From positions 124,001 to 188,000 of the forward strand of contig MPMX01000001.1 in NCBI GenBank assembly GCA_002238725.1: a DNA stretch of 64,000 nt, in the 5' to 3' direction. Both the position numbers and the translations under genes were made by a program. The stretch is from Rhodospirillaceae bacterium bin65 (GTDB lineage Bacteria; Pseudomonadota; Alphaproteobacteria; Bin65). Below, piece after piece: positions 1-7,982 of the stretch. Each line of letters opens with the position of its first letter. Position 1 is the first letter of the stretch. Under the pieces are notes generated by a model. That model was given only the letters and a program-made list of their open reading frames with translations, was not told where the DNA came from and made no database searches.

Positions 1-140
1 AGCTCGTTCTCCGACGGGATGCGGTGGTCGACCGGCCAGTCGCCAGTCAGAATCGAGCGGCGGACATAGTCCTTGACCTGCTGGTAGAGCGGCGTCGATC
101 CGGCCGCATCGAAGGTCAGCGCGGAGGACCGGCCGCTCAT
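1..140 (-). CDS. GntR-family transcriptional regulator, N-terminal 46 residues (runs off left edge)
   Basis: The minus strand reads from an ATG at 140-138 into a winged-helix GntR start: an STPLYQQVKDYVRRSILTG-type first helix followed by P-S-E-N-E-L, where the recognition helix begins. Only 46 residues are inside the window, so the effector domain is not visible. The start codon overlaps the livF stop as ATGA, so this is the last visible gene of the liv operon. The 'TPLYQQVK' opening is typical of the HutC/FadR-type GntR branches. With hut genes a few kilobases away, a HutC-like repressor is likely, but the subfamily cannot be proved from the fragment. Confidence 0.85.
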   Translation of the reverse strand, partial: MSGRSSALTFDAAGSTPLYQQVKDYVRRSILTGDWPVDHRIPSENE

Positions 141-844
141 CCGGCCAGTCCCAGATAGGCTTCGACCAGCGCCGGATCCTCGCGCGCGGCCCCGGCCGTG
201 CCGCTCCACACCGCCCGGCCGGATTCGAGCACGCAGACGGTATCGGCGATGTCGAAAGCGCGCTGGGTGCTTTGCTCGACCAGCAGGATTGCAAGCCCGT
301 CGTCGCGCAGCCGGTCGAGTGCGGCGTAGCAGACGTCGATGACGGCCGGCATGAGGCCGAGCGAAACCTCGTCGATCAGCAGCAGGCGCGGCTCCGCCAT
401 CAGGGCGCGGCCGATCGCCAGCATCTGCTGCTCGCCGCCGGACATCGAACCGGCCAGCTGCTTCAGCCGACCTTCCAGCCGCGGAAACAGCGCCACTACC
501 CGCTCGACATTGCGCGCTTCGACCCGCTGCGACCGGCTGTAGCCGCCGACAGTCAGGTTTTCCTGCACGCTCAGGTCCGGGAACAGGCGGCGGCCTTCCG
601 GCACCAGGGCGATGCCACGCCTTACCCGGCTGCGCGCCGGCTCGGCGGTGATGTCCGCATCGTCGAACAGTACCCGACCACCCATTACGGCAACATGGCC
701 GGCGACAGCCATCAGGGTCGAGGATTTGCCCGCGCCGTTGGCGCCGATCAGCGCCAGCACGCTGCCATCCGGCACTTCCAGGCTGAGTTCGGTGACCGCC
801 CGGAACGGACCGTAGCCACAGGTCAGGCGGTCAAGCCGCAGCAT
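137..844 (-). CDS. livF: Branched-chain amino acid-type ABC transporter ATPase LivF
   Basis: A 235-residue cytoplasmic ATPase that powers uptake through the LivHM-type permease. Visible motifs are Walker A GANGAGKS (residues 34-41), the ABC signature MSGGEQQML, Walker B LLLIDEVS and a switch histidine region near LLVEQS; length and order fit LivF. The longer open frame upstream is rejected because ATG 844 has a good ribosome site (GGGGGAGG about 6 bases away) and begins directly with MLRLDRLTCGYG. The gene overlaps the end of livG by 14 bases, so the two are translationally coupled. The substrate is not necessarily a branched-chain amino acid; many alphaproteobacterial Liv systems carry other compounds. 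Confidence 0.93.
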   Translation of the reverse strand: MLRLDRLTCGYGPFRAVTELSLEVPDGSVLALIGANGAGKSSTLMAVAGHVAVMGGRVLFDDADITAEPARSRVRRGIALVPEGRRLFPDLSVQENLTVGGYSRSQRVEARNVERVVALFPRLEGRLKQLAGSMSGGEQQMLAIGRALMAEPRLLLIDEVSLGLMPAVIDVCYAALDRLRDDGLAILLVEQSTQRAFDIADTVCVLESGRAVWSGTAGAAREDPALVEAYLGLAG

Positions 845-1613
845 CGCGCGCCTCCCCCGGGGCTTCCGATGCCGCGCCGAGATAGGCGTCGCGCACTGCT
901 GGATCGGCCATGACTTCCGCCGGGTCGCCGTCGCCGATCTTGCGGCCGTTGTCCAGCACCACCAGTTGCCGGCAGACCCGCATGACCTCACTCAGATTGT
1001 GCTCGATGAGGACGACGGTCGTGCCCTGGCGGTTCAGGTCCACCACCGTGTCGGCCAGCCGTGCCGCCTCGCTGGTGTTCAGGCCGGCCAGCGGTTCGTC
1101 GAGCAGCAGCACCTTGGGATCGAGCGCGAGCGCCCGCGCCACCTCCACCCGCTTGAGGTAGCCCAGCGGCAGTTCGGCCGGCAGCGCGTCCGCCGCGTCA
1201 GCGACGCCGACCAGATCGAGCAGGGTGCGCGCGCGGTCCCGTTCCGCCTGCCGCGAGGCGGTGGCGAGCGCCTTGAGCGGGTCGGCGGTCTTGGCGTAGC
1301 CGGCGGCGAGCGCAACGTTTTCGACCGCCGTCATGCCGGCGAACGGCCGGACGATCTGCTGCGACAAGCCGAGGCCGAGCCGCACCCGGCGATGGGTCGG
1401 CAGGCGGGAAATCTCCGCGCCGTCCAGCACGATGCTGCCGGTCTGCGGACGGACCATCCCGGTGACAGCGCGCAGCATCGTCGTCTTGCCGGCGCCGTTC
1501 GGGCCGATCAGCCCGAGCAATGCGCCTTTGGCCACTTCGAAACCGACATCGGCCAGCGCATCGACGCCGCCGAAGCGCACCGAAACACCGGAAATGGAGA
1601 GCAATGCATCCAT
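831..1613 (-). CDS. livG: Branched-chain amino acid-type ABC transporter ATPase LivG
   Basis: A 260-residue ATPase partner of LivF. It opens with MDALLSISGVSVRFGG and has Walker A GPNGAGKTT, the signature region LPLGYLKRVEVARAL and Walker B VLLLDEPLAGLN. The divergent signature (no LSGGQ serine-glycine core) is common in LivG. The C-terminal extension after VMADPAVRDAYLG is the usual LivG tail. The start ATG follows GGAGGAA at an ideal distance. The gene lies 10 bases after livM and overlaps livF, so it is part of the five-gene minus-strand transport operon. Confidence 0.93.
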   Translation of the reverse strand: MDALLSISGVSVRFGGVDALADVGFEVAKGALLGLIGPNGAGKTTMLRAVTGMVRPQTGSIVLDGAEISRLPTHRRVRLGLGLSQQIVRPFAGMTAVENVALAAGYAKTADPLKALATASRQAERDRARTLLDLVGVADAADALPAELPLGYLKRVEVARALALDPKVLLLDEPLAGLNTSEAARLADTVVDLNRQGTTVVLIEHNLSEVMRVCRQLVVLDNGRKIGDGDPAEVMADPAVRDAYLGAASEAPGEARDAAA

Positions 1614-1623
1614 TGCGTTCCTC

Positions 1624-2478
1624 CTACTCCGCCGTCCGCCTGCCCGAAATCCGGCGCCACAGCATACGCATCAGGCTGTCGATGCCGCCGGGCGCGAAAT
1701 ACATGACGGCGAAAAGCAGAACGCCGTAGATCAGCAGCTTATAGTCGGCGAACACCTGGAGCAGAAGCGGCAGCACACTGAGGAATGCCGCCGCTACGAC
1801 GACACCCCAGACCGATCCGATGCCGCCAACGATCACCATGGCGAGCACCGAGATGGATTCGATGAAATCGAAACTTTCGACCTCGACGAACTTGACATAG
1901 TGGGCGAACAGGGCCCCGGCGAGGCCGGCCAGCGCCGTACCGAACACGAAGGCGGTCAGCTTGTAGCGCGCGACGTCGACGCCGAGGGTCCGGGCTGTAT
2001 CCTCGTCGGTCGCGATCGCGTCGAAGGCCTGGCCCATCCAAGATCGCTTGACGTAAAGGCTGAAGGCGATGACGGCGGCAGCGAAGGCGGCGCACAGGAG
2101 CATGTAGGGGATCTGGCCGATGCCCGGGTCCGGAATGCCCGCAATGCCTTCCTCGCCGCCGAGAAATTCCTGCTGGCGCACGAAGCCCGTGAACAGGAAA
2201 CCCACGCCCATGGTCGTGATCGCCAGGAAATCGTGGCGCACCCGGAGCGACGCGAAGCCGACGATGAAGCCGAAAAATCCTGCAACCGCCATGGCGAGCG
2301 GCAAGGCCAGCCAGAAGGAGCCGCCATCGGTCGTGAACAGGGCGGCGGTGTAGGCGCCGATGCCGTAGAAGGCGGCATGGCCCAGGCTGATCTGGCCGCA
2401 AAAGCCTGTGATCAGGTTCAGGCTCAGCGCGAAGATCACGCTGAAGCTCATCACGGTCAGGAGCGAGATTTCGTACAT
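1624..2478 (-). CDS. livM: Branched-chain amino acid-type ABC permease LivM
   Basis: A 284-residue inner-membrane permease. The N-terminus MYEISLLTVMSFSVIFALSLNLITGFCGQISLGHAAF is truncated here to its hallmark, GQISLGHAAF, which is the conserved LivM/LivH loop. About eight hydrophobic helices follow, and the cytoplasmic coupling loop is in the region GVDVARYKLTAFVFGTALAG. The family-typical VVVGGIGS-like sequence appears as VIVGGIGSVWG. It sits between livH (16 bases upstream) and livG. It forms the translocation pore with LivH. Start and length match the family. Confidence 0.93.
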   Translation of the reverse strand: MYEISLLTVMSFSVIFALSLNLITGFCGQISLGHAAFYGIGAYTAALFTTDGGSFWLALPLAMAVAGFFGFIVGFASLRVRHDFLAITTMGVGFLFTGFVRQQEFLGGEEGIAGIPDPGIGQIPYMLLCAAFAAAVIAFSLYVKRSWMGQAFDAIATDEDTARTLGVDVARYKLTAFVFGTALAGLAGALFAHYVKFVEVESFDFIESISVLAMVIVGGIGSVWGVVVAAAFLSVLPLLLQVFADYKLLIYGVLLFAVMYFAPGGIDSLMRMLWRRISGRRTAE

Positions 2479-2494
2479 GCCCGCGCCTTCTCCT

Positions 2495-3355
2495 CTAGCG
2501 CCGGGCGAACAGGCCCTGGGGCCGGATCATCAGGACGACGATAAGGAAGGCGAAGGCGATGGCGTCGCGGTCCAGCACCCTGTCGAGATAGATGGTACCG
2601 AAAGATTCGATCACGCCCAGCGCCAGTGCGGCGATCAGGGTGCCCTTGACGTTGCCAAGACCCCCCAGAACGATAATGGCGAGCGCCTTGTAGGCCGGCA
2701 CGCCGCCCATGGTCGGAATAACCTGGTTGAGCAGCAGCGCCACCATGATTCCGGCCGCTGCGGCAAGCGCCGAAGCCACGAAGAAGTTGATGTAGCGCAC
2801 CCGCGCGAGATCGATGCCAAAGGATTCGGCCATCGCGGCGTCGGACACCGTGGCGCGCCAGGCGATGCCGATGCGTGTCCGGCCCGCCAGTAAGGCAAGC
2901 CCTCCGATCAGGACAACGGCCAGGATGACAACGACGATGCGCCCCTCCTCCAACCGGACGCCAGCAACCTCGACCGTGTCCTTCAACGGCGGTGCCAGGA
3001 AGGAGATGCTCGTTGCTCCGAAGATCAGCCGGTAAATTTCCTCCATCGCCACGAACAGGCCGATCGACGCGATCAGCGCGACATGGGGCGGCTTGTTGAG
3101 GATCGGCTCGTAGAACAGCCGATAGAAGGCCATGCCGAAAAAGCCGACCGCGACGATCGTGATAACGAAGGCGGCGGCGAAACTGCCGGTCTCGTTGGTC
3201 AGCAGCAGGCCGACATAGGCGCCCAGGGTGAAAATCCCGGCATGGGCGATATGCAGGATGCGCAGCAGTCCGTAGACCAGTGTCAGGCCGACGGCGATCA
3301 GGGCATAGATGCAGCCTTCGACCAGCCCCTGAACCAGAAGATCGGAATAGTTCAA
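2495..3355 (-). CDS. livH: Branched-chain amino acid-type ABC permease LivH
   Basis: A 286-residue inner-membrane permease with the LivH opening LLVQGLVEGCIYALIAVGL and the signature GLLRILHIAHAGIF. The coupling loop is represented by ARVRYINFFVASALAAAAG and the late conserved segment by ALAIIVLGGLGNVKG. It lies downstream of the binding-protein gene, separated by about 120 bases that carry a strong stem-loop. It probably dimerises with LivM. The frame is unbroken, and ATG 3355 gives the family length. Confidence 0.93.
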   Translation of the reverse strand: MNYSDLLVQGLVEGCIYALIAVGLTLVYGLLRILHIAHAGIFTLGAYVGLLLTNETGSFAAAFVITIVAVGFFGMAFYRLFYEPILNKPPHVALIASIGLFVAMEEIYRLIFGATSISFLAPPLKDTVEVAGVRLEEGRIVVVILAVVLIGGLALLAGRTRIGIAWRATVSDAAMAESFGIDLARVRYINFFVASALAAAAGIMVALLLNQVIPTMGGVPAYKALAIIVLGGLGNVKGTLIAALALGVIESFGTIYLDRVLDRDAIAFAFLIVVLMIRPQGLFARR

Positions 3356-3422
3356 CGCAGTAGGTCCCGCTCGCGTTTCAGGTCGCGCCTCGACGGTTCA
3401 GGCGAATTCGGGTCGCACGAGA

Positions 3423-3457
3423 CCGGGCGGCGCCCGCCTGGGCAGGACGCCGCCCGG
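3423..3457 (-). terminator. Intra-operon stem-loop between the binding protein gene and livH
   Basis: A perfect 10-bp inverted repeat (CCGGGCGGCG and CGCCGCCCGG, 15-base loop) lies just after the stop of the periplasmic binding protein gene. No T-run follows on the minus strand, so it is more likely a 3'-end stabiliser or partial attenuator that raises binding-protein mRNA above permease mRNA, a usual arrangement in ABC importer operons. Confidence 0.6.
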
Positions 3458-3477
3458 GCCCATTGTCGATACAGGGC

Positions 3478-4623
3478 CTACTTGTCCGGCGGGGTTAGCA
3501 GCTTTGCGTCCACGATCTCGGAATGGAAGCGCCAGCGGCCTTCCCGGACCTCCTGGACCTTGAGCGACTTCTGAACCTCGCCGAGCGCGTTGAAGGAAAG
3601 CGTGCCGGTGATCGCATCGACCTTGATCGAGGCCAGTGCATCGCGGATCGCGGCCCGGTCGGTCGAGCCGGCCTTCTTGAGCGCCGCGGCCGCGACCATC
3701 ACGGCAGCGTGGCCCGAAGCGCCGACCATGTCCGCGCCGTAGCCGGTGCGCTTCTTGAACTCGGTCATGAACTGGCGGACCGCCGGATTCTTGCTGTCCC
3801 GGTCCAGCGCGGTGACGATGATGACGCCCTCGGCCGCCTTCTTCGCGATCTCGATGAACTTGACGCCGTCATAGCCTTCCTGGGCCACGACCACCGCCTT
3901 GACGCCGCCGGCGCGAAGCTGGCTGACGAAGGGCGCGGCGACGAACCAGTAGCCGGTGTCGAAAATAGCGTCGGGGTTGTCGCCCTTGATCGACGAGACG
4001 ATCGGGCCGAACTGCCGGTCGCGCAGCGAATACTGGTATTCCTTGATGACCTGGATGCCGTAGTTGGCCATCACCGACTTGAAGCCAGCGGCGAGCGCCT
4101 TGCCGTAGTCATTCTTCATGATGGTGATGACGACGCGTTTCTTGCCCAGCTTGTCGCCGACCAGCTTGGCCGCCGCCTTGCCGAGTACGCTGCCCAGGAT
4201 TCCGGTACGGAACACATAGTTGCCGGCCCGGGTGATGTCCGGGTGGACGGCATAGGCCGAGACGTACGGCACCTTGGCGTTCTGATAGACGCCGGCCGAA
4301 GCGCGGGTCGGCGCCGAATAGCTGCCGGAAATGCTCATCGCGACCTTGTCCTGCTGGATCAGCTTGGTCGCGATCGGTACGGCGAATTTCGGCTTGGCCT
4401 GGTCGTCGTAGACGATCAGTTCGAGCTTCTTGCCGTTGACGCCGCCCGCGGCGTTCACCGTATCGATGGCGATCTGCGCACCGGTCAGGACCGACTTGCC
4501 GTCGGCCGCCGCAAAGCCCGTCTGGGGCGTGTTGAATCCGATCTTGATGGTATCTGCCGAGGCCGCGGATGCCGTCAGCGCGACGGCTGCAACGGCGGCA
4601 ATGCTGAACTTCCAGGACGTCAT
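3478..4623 (-). CDS. ABC transporter periplasmic substrate-binding protein (LivK-like, type I fold)
   Basis: A 381-residue secreted receptor for the adjacent Liv importer. The signal peptide is MTSWKFSIAAVAAVALTASAASA, with cleavage expected after ASA. The mature protein starts DTIKIGFNTPQTG, the usual Periplasmic_binding_6 opening, with the family features LTGAQIAIDTVNAAGGVNG, SGSYSAPTRAS in the ligand cleft and NDYGKALAAGFK. ATG 4623 is chosen because it opens the signal peptide and follows GGGAGGAAT; an upstream extension would bury it. The ligand cannot be read from the sequence. The position next to hut genes suggests histidine or a derivative, but only as inference. Confidence 0.9.
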   Translation of the reverse strand: MTSWKFSIAAVAAVALTASAASADTIKIGFNTPQTGFAAADGKSVLTGAQIAIDTVNAAGGVNGKKLELIVYDDQAKPKFAVPIATKLIQQDKVAMSISGSYSAPTRASAGVYQNAKVPYVSAYAVHPDITRAGNYVFRTGILGSVLGKAAAKLVGDKLGKKRVVITIMKNDYGKALAAGFKSVMANYGIQVIKEYQYSLRDRQFGPIVSSIKGDNPDAIFDTGYWFVAAPFVSQLRAGGVKAVVVAQEGYDGVKFIEIAKKAAEGVIIVTALDRDSKNPAVRQFMTEFKKRTGYGADMVGASGHAAVMVAAAALKKAGSTDRAAIRDALASIKVDAITGTLSFNALGEVQKSLKVQEVREGRWRFHSEIVDAKLLTPPDK

Positions 4624-4720
4624 TGCATTCCTCCCTTCGGCGAACCGGCGCTTGCCAGGCCGCCCCTCACCGGACAATGCCGCCGGCCCGTTGCCGGGGC
4701 ATCTTGGCAGTGGAAAGCAA

Positions 4721-4734
4721 GTTATATATACAAG
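4721..4734. promoter_or_regulatory. Candidate GntR/HutC-type operator in the divergent liv / phyH-hutG promoter
   Basis: GTTATATATACAAG matches 12 of 14 positions of the CTTGTATATACAAG-like palindrome that I recall for HutC-family GntR repressors. It sits in a short AT-rich patch between two divergent operons, and a GntR gene lies at the end of one of them. The consensus is from memory and the binding partner is inferred. Confidence 0.4.
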
Positions 4735-4815
4735 TCAAGAGCCATGTAGAATTGCGTTGACCGGACCGGGAAAGCAGCGGTAGGCGACGTTTACCGCGAG
4801 CACGAGGAGGACGAC

Positions 4816-5619
4816 ATGGCCGCCGACCGCCCAATCGTCACGGACCGGCAGGTGGACGAGTTCGAGCGCGACGGTGTGCTCCTGCTCCGCGGCGTGTTCG
4901 CCGACTGGGTCGATGACTTGCGGCACGGCATGGAAACCAACATTGCCGCGCCGAGCTGGCGCGAGCGCAGCGTCCAGCCGGCCGACGGCTCGGCGGCGTT
5001 CTTCCAGGACTTCTGCAACTGGGACAAGATCCCGGAATACAACTGCTTCGTGACCGAATCGCCGGCGGCAGCGGTCGCCGGGCGCCTGATGCGATCGAAG
5101 ACGGCGCGCCTGTTCCACGAGCATATCCTTGTCAAGGAGCCGGGCTCGTCGGTCGTCACGCCCTGGCATCACGACATGCCCTACTACTGCGTCGAGGGCA
5201 GGATGAACTGCAGCCTGTGGATCACCCTCGATCCGGTGACCCGAGGCTGCGCGATCGAATATGTCGCCGGCTCGCACCGGTGGGGCCGCGAATTCCGGCC
5301 CGAACGCTTCAACGGCGCCGCGCTCACTCCCGGCGACACCCGCGAGCGGATCCCCGATATCGCCGCCAATCGCGCCGACTACGACATCCGCGGCTGGGCG
5401 ATGGAACCGGGTGACGCCGTCGCCTTCACCTACTGGACTGTGCACGGCGCGCCGGCAAACACCTCGGCGAACCGGCGCCGCGCCTTCTCGATCCGTTTCG
5501 TCGGCGAGGACGCCGTTTATGCCGATAAGGGGGTCCATTCGCCGCCCTTCCCGGACCTCGGCCTCGAGATCGGCGAGCCGCTGGCCGGCGACGATTTCCC
5601 GCTGCTGTGGAGCGCATGA
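4816..5619 (+). CDS. Phytanoyl-CoA dioxygenase (PhyH) family Fe(II)/2-oxoglutarate oxygenase
   Basis: A 267-residue cupin-fold oxygenase. The metal triad is visible as H118-x-D120 in TPWHHDMPYY and the distal H210 in YWTVHGAPANTS, with the 2-oxoglutarate-binding arginine at R221/R222. These features predict 2-oxoglutarate-dependent hydroxylation of a small molecule, but the substrate is unknown. The ribosome site GAGGAGG precedes ATG 4816. The stop overlaps the hutG start as ATGA, so the two genes are co-translated. Pairing with a histidine-degradation enzyme hints at a histidine-like or imidazole substrate; this is inference only. It is a different subgroup from the PhyH gene at 17285. Confidence 0.85.
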   Translation: MAADRPIVTDRQVDEFERDGVLLLRGVFADWVDDLRHGMETNIAAPSWRERSVQPADGSAAFFQDFCNWDKIPEYNCFVTESPAAAVAGRLMRSKTARLFHEHILVKEPGSSVVTPWHHDMPYYCVEGRMNCSLWITLDPVTRGCAIEYVAGSHRWGREFRPERFNGAALTPGDTRERIPDIAANRADYDIRGWAMEPGDAVAFTYWTVHGAPANTSANRRRAFSIRFVGEDAVYADKGVHSPPFPDLGLEIGEPLAGDDFPLLWSA

Positions 5620-6413
5620 ACCCCTACCGCTTCGCGCCGGGAGATGCGCCGCTGCTGATGAGCATTCCGCATGTCGGGACAGCCATCCCGGCAGCGGTCG
5701 AAGCGCGGATGACCGAACGGGCGCTGGCGCGGCCGGATACGGACTGGCATCTCGACCGGCTCTACGACTTCGCCAACGAACTCAACATCCCGACGCTACA
5801 GGCGGTGTGGTCGCGCTATGTCGTGGATCTCAACCGGCCGCCGGACGACGCCCCGCTCTATCCCGGTCGGCTGTCGACCGGCGTGATACCGGGGCAGGAT
5901 TTTGCCGGCGCGCCGCTTTACCAGCCCGGCGAGGAACCCGGCGACGACGAGCGAACCGAGCGGTTGCGCACCTTCTGGCTGCCCTACCATCAGCGGCTCG
6001 AACGGGAACTGGCCTCGATTCACCGCAAGCACGGCGTCGCCATCCTGTTCGACTGCCATTCCATCGTCTCGGAAGTGCCGCGGCTATTCGAGGGGACGCT
6101 GCCGGATTTCAACCTGGGCAGCGCAGCCGGTGGCGCCTGCGATGCCGCCCTGCGGCTGCAACTGGCCGAGGCGCTGGGCGAGGACGAGAACTACAGCCTG
6201 GTCGTCGACGGCCGCTTCAAGGGCGGCTTCATCACCCGCCAGTACGGCGACCCGGAAAACCGCATCCATGCCTTCCAGCTCGAACTTTCGATGGCGACCT
6301 ACTGCGACGAGCAGGAGCCCTGGCACTATCTGCCGGAGAAAGCCGGAAAGGTCCGGCCGTCGCTCCGCCGCATGATGGAAGCCGCCCTCGGCTGGGCCCG
6401 GGAGCGGGGCTAG
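5616..6413 (+). CDS. hutG: N-formylglutamate deformylase (HutG)
   Basis: A 265-residue N-formylglutamate amidohydrolase that releases formate and glutamate as the last step of the HutF-dependent histidine pathway. Family marks are SIPHVGTAIP near the start, TDWHLDRLYDF, VDLNRPPDDAPLYPG, FDCHSIVSEVPRLFEG and the late GRFKGGFITRQYG with FQLELSM. A GTG at 5607 is in frame, but ATG 5616 overlaps the PhyH stop in the usual ATGA way and is preferred. It converges on hutI, with a repeat-rich gap between. Length matches the family. Confidence 0.93.
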   Translation: MNPYRFAPGDAPLLMSIPHVGTAIPAAVEARMTERALARPDTDWHLDRLYDFANELNIPTLQAVWSRYVVDLNRPPDDAPLYPGRLSTGVIPGQDFAGAPLYQPGEEPGDDERTERLRTFWLPYHQRLERELASIHRKHGVAILFDCHSIVSEVPRLFEGTLPDFNLGSAAGGACDAALRLQLAEALGEDENYSLVVDGRFKGGFITRQYGDPENRIHAFQLELSMATYCDEQEPWHYLPEKAGKVRPSLRRMMEAALGWARERG

Positions 6414-6490
6414 TGGGCCGGTTGCACGACGCCGGCGGGCCTGTTCGCGACAGGCGTCCCTCGATGCGGCGCTGGCGCGCCTGCTCGGAA

Positions 6491-6517
6491 TGAGGGAATT
6501 TTCCGATCGTTCCCTCA
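6491..6517 (+). terminator. Stem-loop downstream of hutG
   Basis: An 8-bp inverted repeat (TGAGGGAA and TTCCCTCA) with an 11-base loop lies about 80 bases after hutG, in the convergent gap with hutI. There is no T-run, so termination is plausible but not certain. Its right arm merges into the dispersed repeat that starts at 6512. Confidence 0.4.
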
Positions 6518-6553
6518 CCCTGAGTAGCCGCCAAAGGCGGCGTGTCGAAGGGC
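6512..6553. repeat. Dispersed palindromic intergenic repeat, copy 1
   Basis: The unit reads CCCTCACCCTGAGTAGCCGC onward, with a central GCCGCC-AAA-GGCGGC hairpin (6527-6541), and ends in TGTCGAAGGG. An inverted copy with the same order of blocks lies at 48995-49033, and a half copy is near 52313-52327. Elements of this look are common between genes in alphaproteobacteria. Confidence 0.7.
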
Positions 6554-6591
6554 GGGCCTGCCCTGACACCGTCCAAGCCGCGTATCGAAAG

Positions 6592-6620
6592 CCTGCCCCG
6601 AGTTTGTCGAACGGGGCGGG
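6592..6620. terminator. Bidirectional stem-loop between hutG and hutI
   Basis: CCTGCCCCG and CGGGGCGGG pair over nine positions (one G-T) around an 11-base loop, only eight bases from the hutI stop. It can act on either strand. The 18 bases ATCGAAAGCCTGCCCCGA (6584-6601) recur exactly at 51045-51062, also in a convergent gap, so this is a repeated module. Confidence 0.5.
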
Positions 6621-6627
6621 CGCCCGG

Positions 6628-7878
6628 CTACATTTCGCCCCCCACGAGAACCCCGTACTTCACGACGGCCCGACAGGGATTGAAGCCGGCCGGATAGGCC
6701 AGTTCGCCGGGGCTGCCGATGTTCCACAGGGCGAAGTCCGCCGCCTTGCCCGGCTCGAGAGTGCCGATCAGGTCCTGCAGGCCGAGCGCGCGCGCCGCCT
6801 CGCGGGTCACGCCGGCCAGCGCCTCGGCCGGGGTCAGGCGGAACAGGGTGCACGCCATGTTGAGCATCAGCAGCAGCGAGGTGACCGGCGAGCTGCCGGG
6901 GTTGCAGTCGGTCGACAGCGCCATACCGACGCCATGCGCGCGGAACAGGTCGACCGGCGGCAATTGAGTCTCGCGCAGATAGTAAAAAGCGCCGGGCAGC
7001 AGCACCGCCACGGTCCCGGCCCCAGCCAAGGCACGCACGCCCTCTTCGCCGGCATATTCCAGATGGTCGGCCGACAGGCCGCCATATTCCGCCACCAGCG
7101 CCGCCCCGCCGAGGTCGCTCAACTGTTCGGCGTGGAGCTTGACCGGCAGGCCATGGTCGCGCGCCGCGCGGAAGACACGCTCGGTCTGGTCGCGGGTAAA
7201 GCCGATCGTCTCGCAGAAGGCGTCGACGGCATCGGCCTCGCCGGTTTCGGCGACCGCCGGGATCATTTCACGGCACACCAGGTCGATATAGCCGTCGGCG
7301 TCGCCGGCGAATTCCGGCGGCAGGGCATGGGCGCCGAGGAACGTCGTCTCGACATCGACCGGCAGATGCTCCGGGATGCGCCGGGCGGCCTGCAGCATCC
7401 GGCGCTCGGTCTTCGTGTCGAGGCCGTAGCCGGATTTGATCTCGACCGTCGTCACGCCCTCGCTCAGGATCGCGCTGAGTCGCGGCAGGGCGCTTTCGAC
7501 CAGCTCGTCGACCGAAGCCCGCCGGGTCGCGCGCACGGTCGAGACGATGCCGCCGCCGGCCTGCGCGACCTCAGCATAGGTCGCGCCGTTCAGCCGCTGT
7601 TCGAACTCCGCCGCGCGGTTGCCGCCGTAGACGATATGGGTGTGGCAGTCGATCAGCCCGGGCGTGATCCAGGCGCCGCCGGCATCGTGGGCCGGAACGC
7701 CCCGCGCCTGCGTCCGGTCCAGATCCGCCGCCGTGCCGATCCAGGCGATTTCGCCGCCCGCCACGGCGATCGCGCCATCCTCTATGGCGCCATAGGGATC
7801 GTCGCCGGGAGAAGCGTAGCCGGACGGCGCCATCGTGGCGATCCGGGCGTTGGTCCACAGGCTGTCCCAGGCGGTCAT
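6628..7878 (-). CDS. hutI: Imidazolonepropionase (HutI)
   Basis: A 416-residue amidohydrolase-superfamily enzyme that opens the imidazolone ring to give N-formimino-glutamate. Metal ligands are H79 and H81 in [12 protein letters not shown]. The family marks [22 protein letters not shown] and [11 protein letters not shown] are all present. Start ATG 7878 ([13 protein letters not shown]) is chosen over the longer frame because it begins with the usual HutI N-terminus and follows GAGG. It is divergent from hutF across about 104 bases that should hold both promoters. It supplies the substrate for HutF. Confidence 0.95.
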   Translation of the reverse strand: MTAWDSLWTNARIATMAPSGYASPGDDPYGAIEDGAIAVAGGEIAWIGTAADLDRTQARGVPAHDAGGAWITPGLIDCHTHIVYGGNRAAEFEQRLNGATYAEVAQAGGGIVSTVRATRRASVDELVESALPRLSAILSEGVTTVEIKSGYGLDTKTERRMLQAARRIPEHLPVDVETTFLGAHALPPEFAGDADGYIDLVCREMIPAVAETGEADAVDAFCETIGFTRDQTERVFRAARDHGLPVKLHAEQLSDLGGAALVAEYGGLSADHLEYAGEEGVRALAGAGTVAVLLPGAFYYLRETQLPPVDLFRAHGVGMALSTDCNPGSSPVTSLLLMLNMACTLFRLTPAEALAGVTREAARALGLQDLIGTLEPGKAADFALWNIGSPGELAYPAGFNPCRAVVKYGVLVGGEM

Positions 7879-7982
7879 GTTCGGGCCTCGCGATCGTTCA
7901 GGGCTTCCAGCGCCCCGCCAATGTATCTCCGGAGCTCGGAAAATGCTGCCCCATTCGTCCGGCCTGCAAGGGTAGACCTGTC

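Noticed and set aside
137-991. Longer LivF start at 991
   Set aside because: The first 49 residues are a shadow of livG; ATG 844 has a good ribosome site and the family start.
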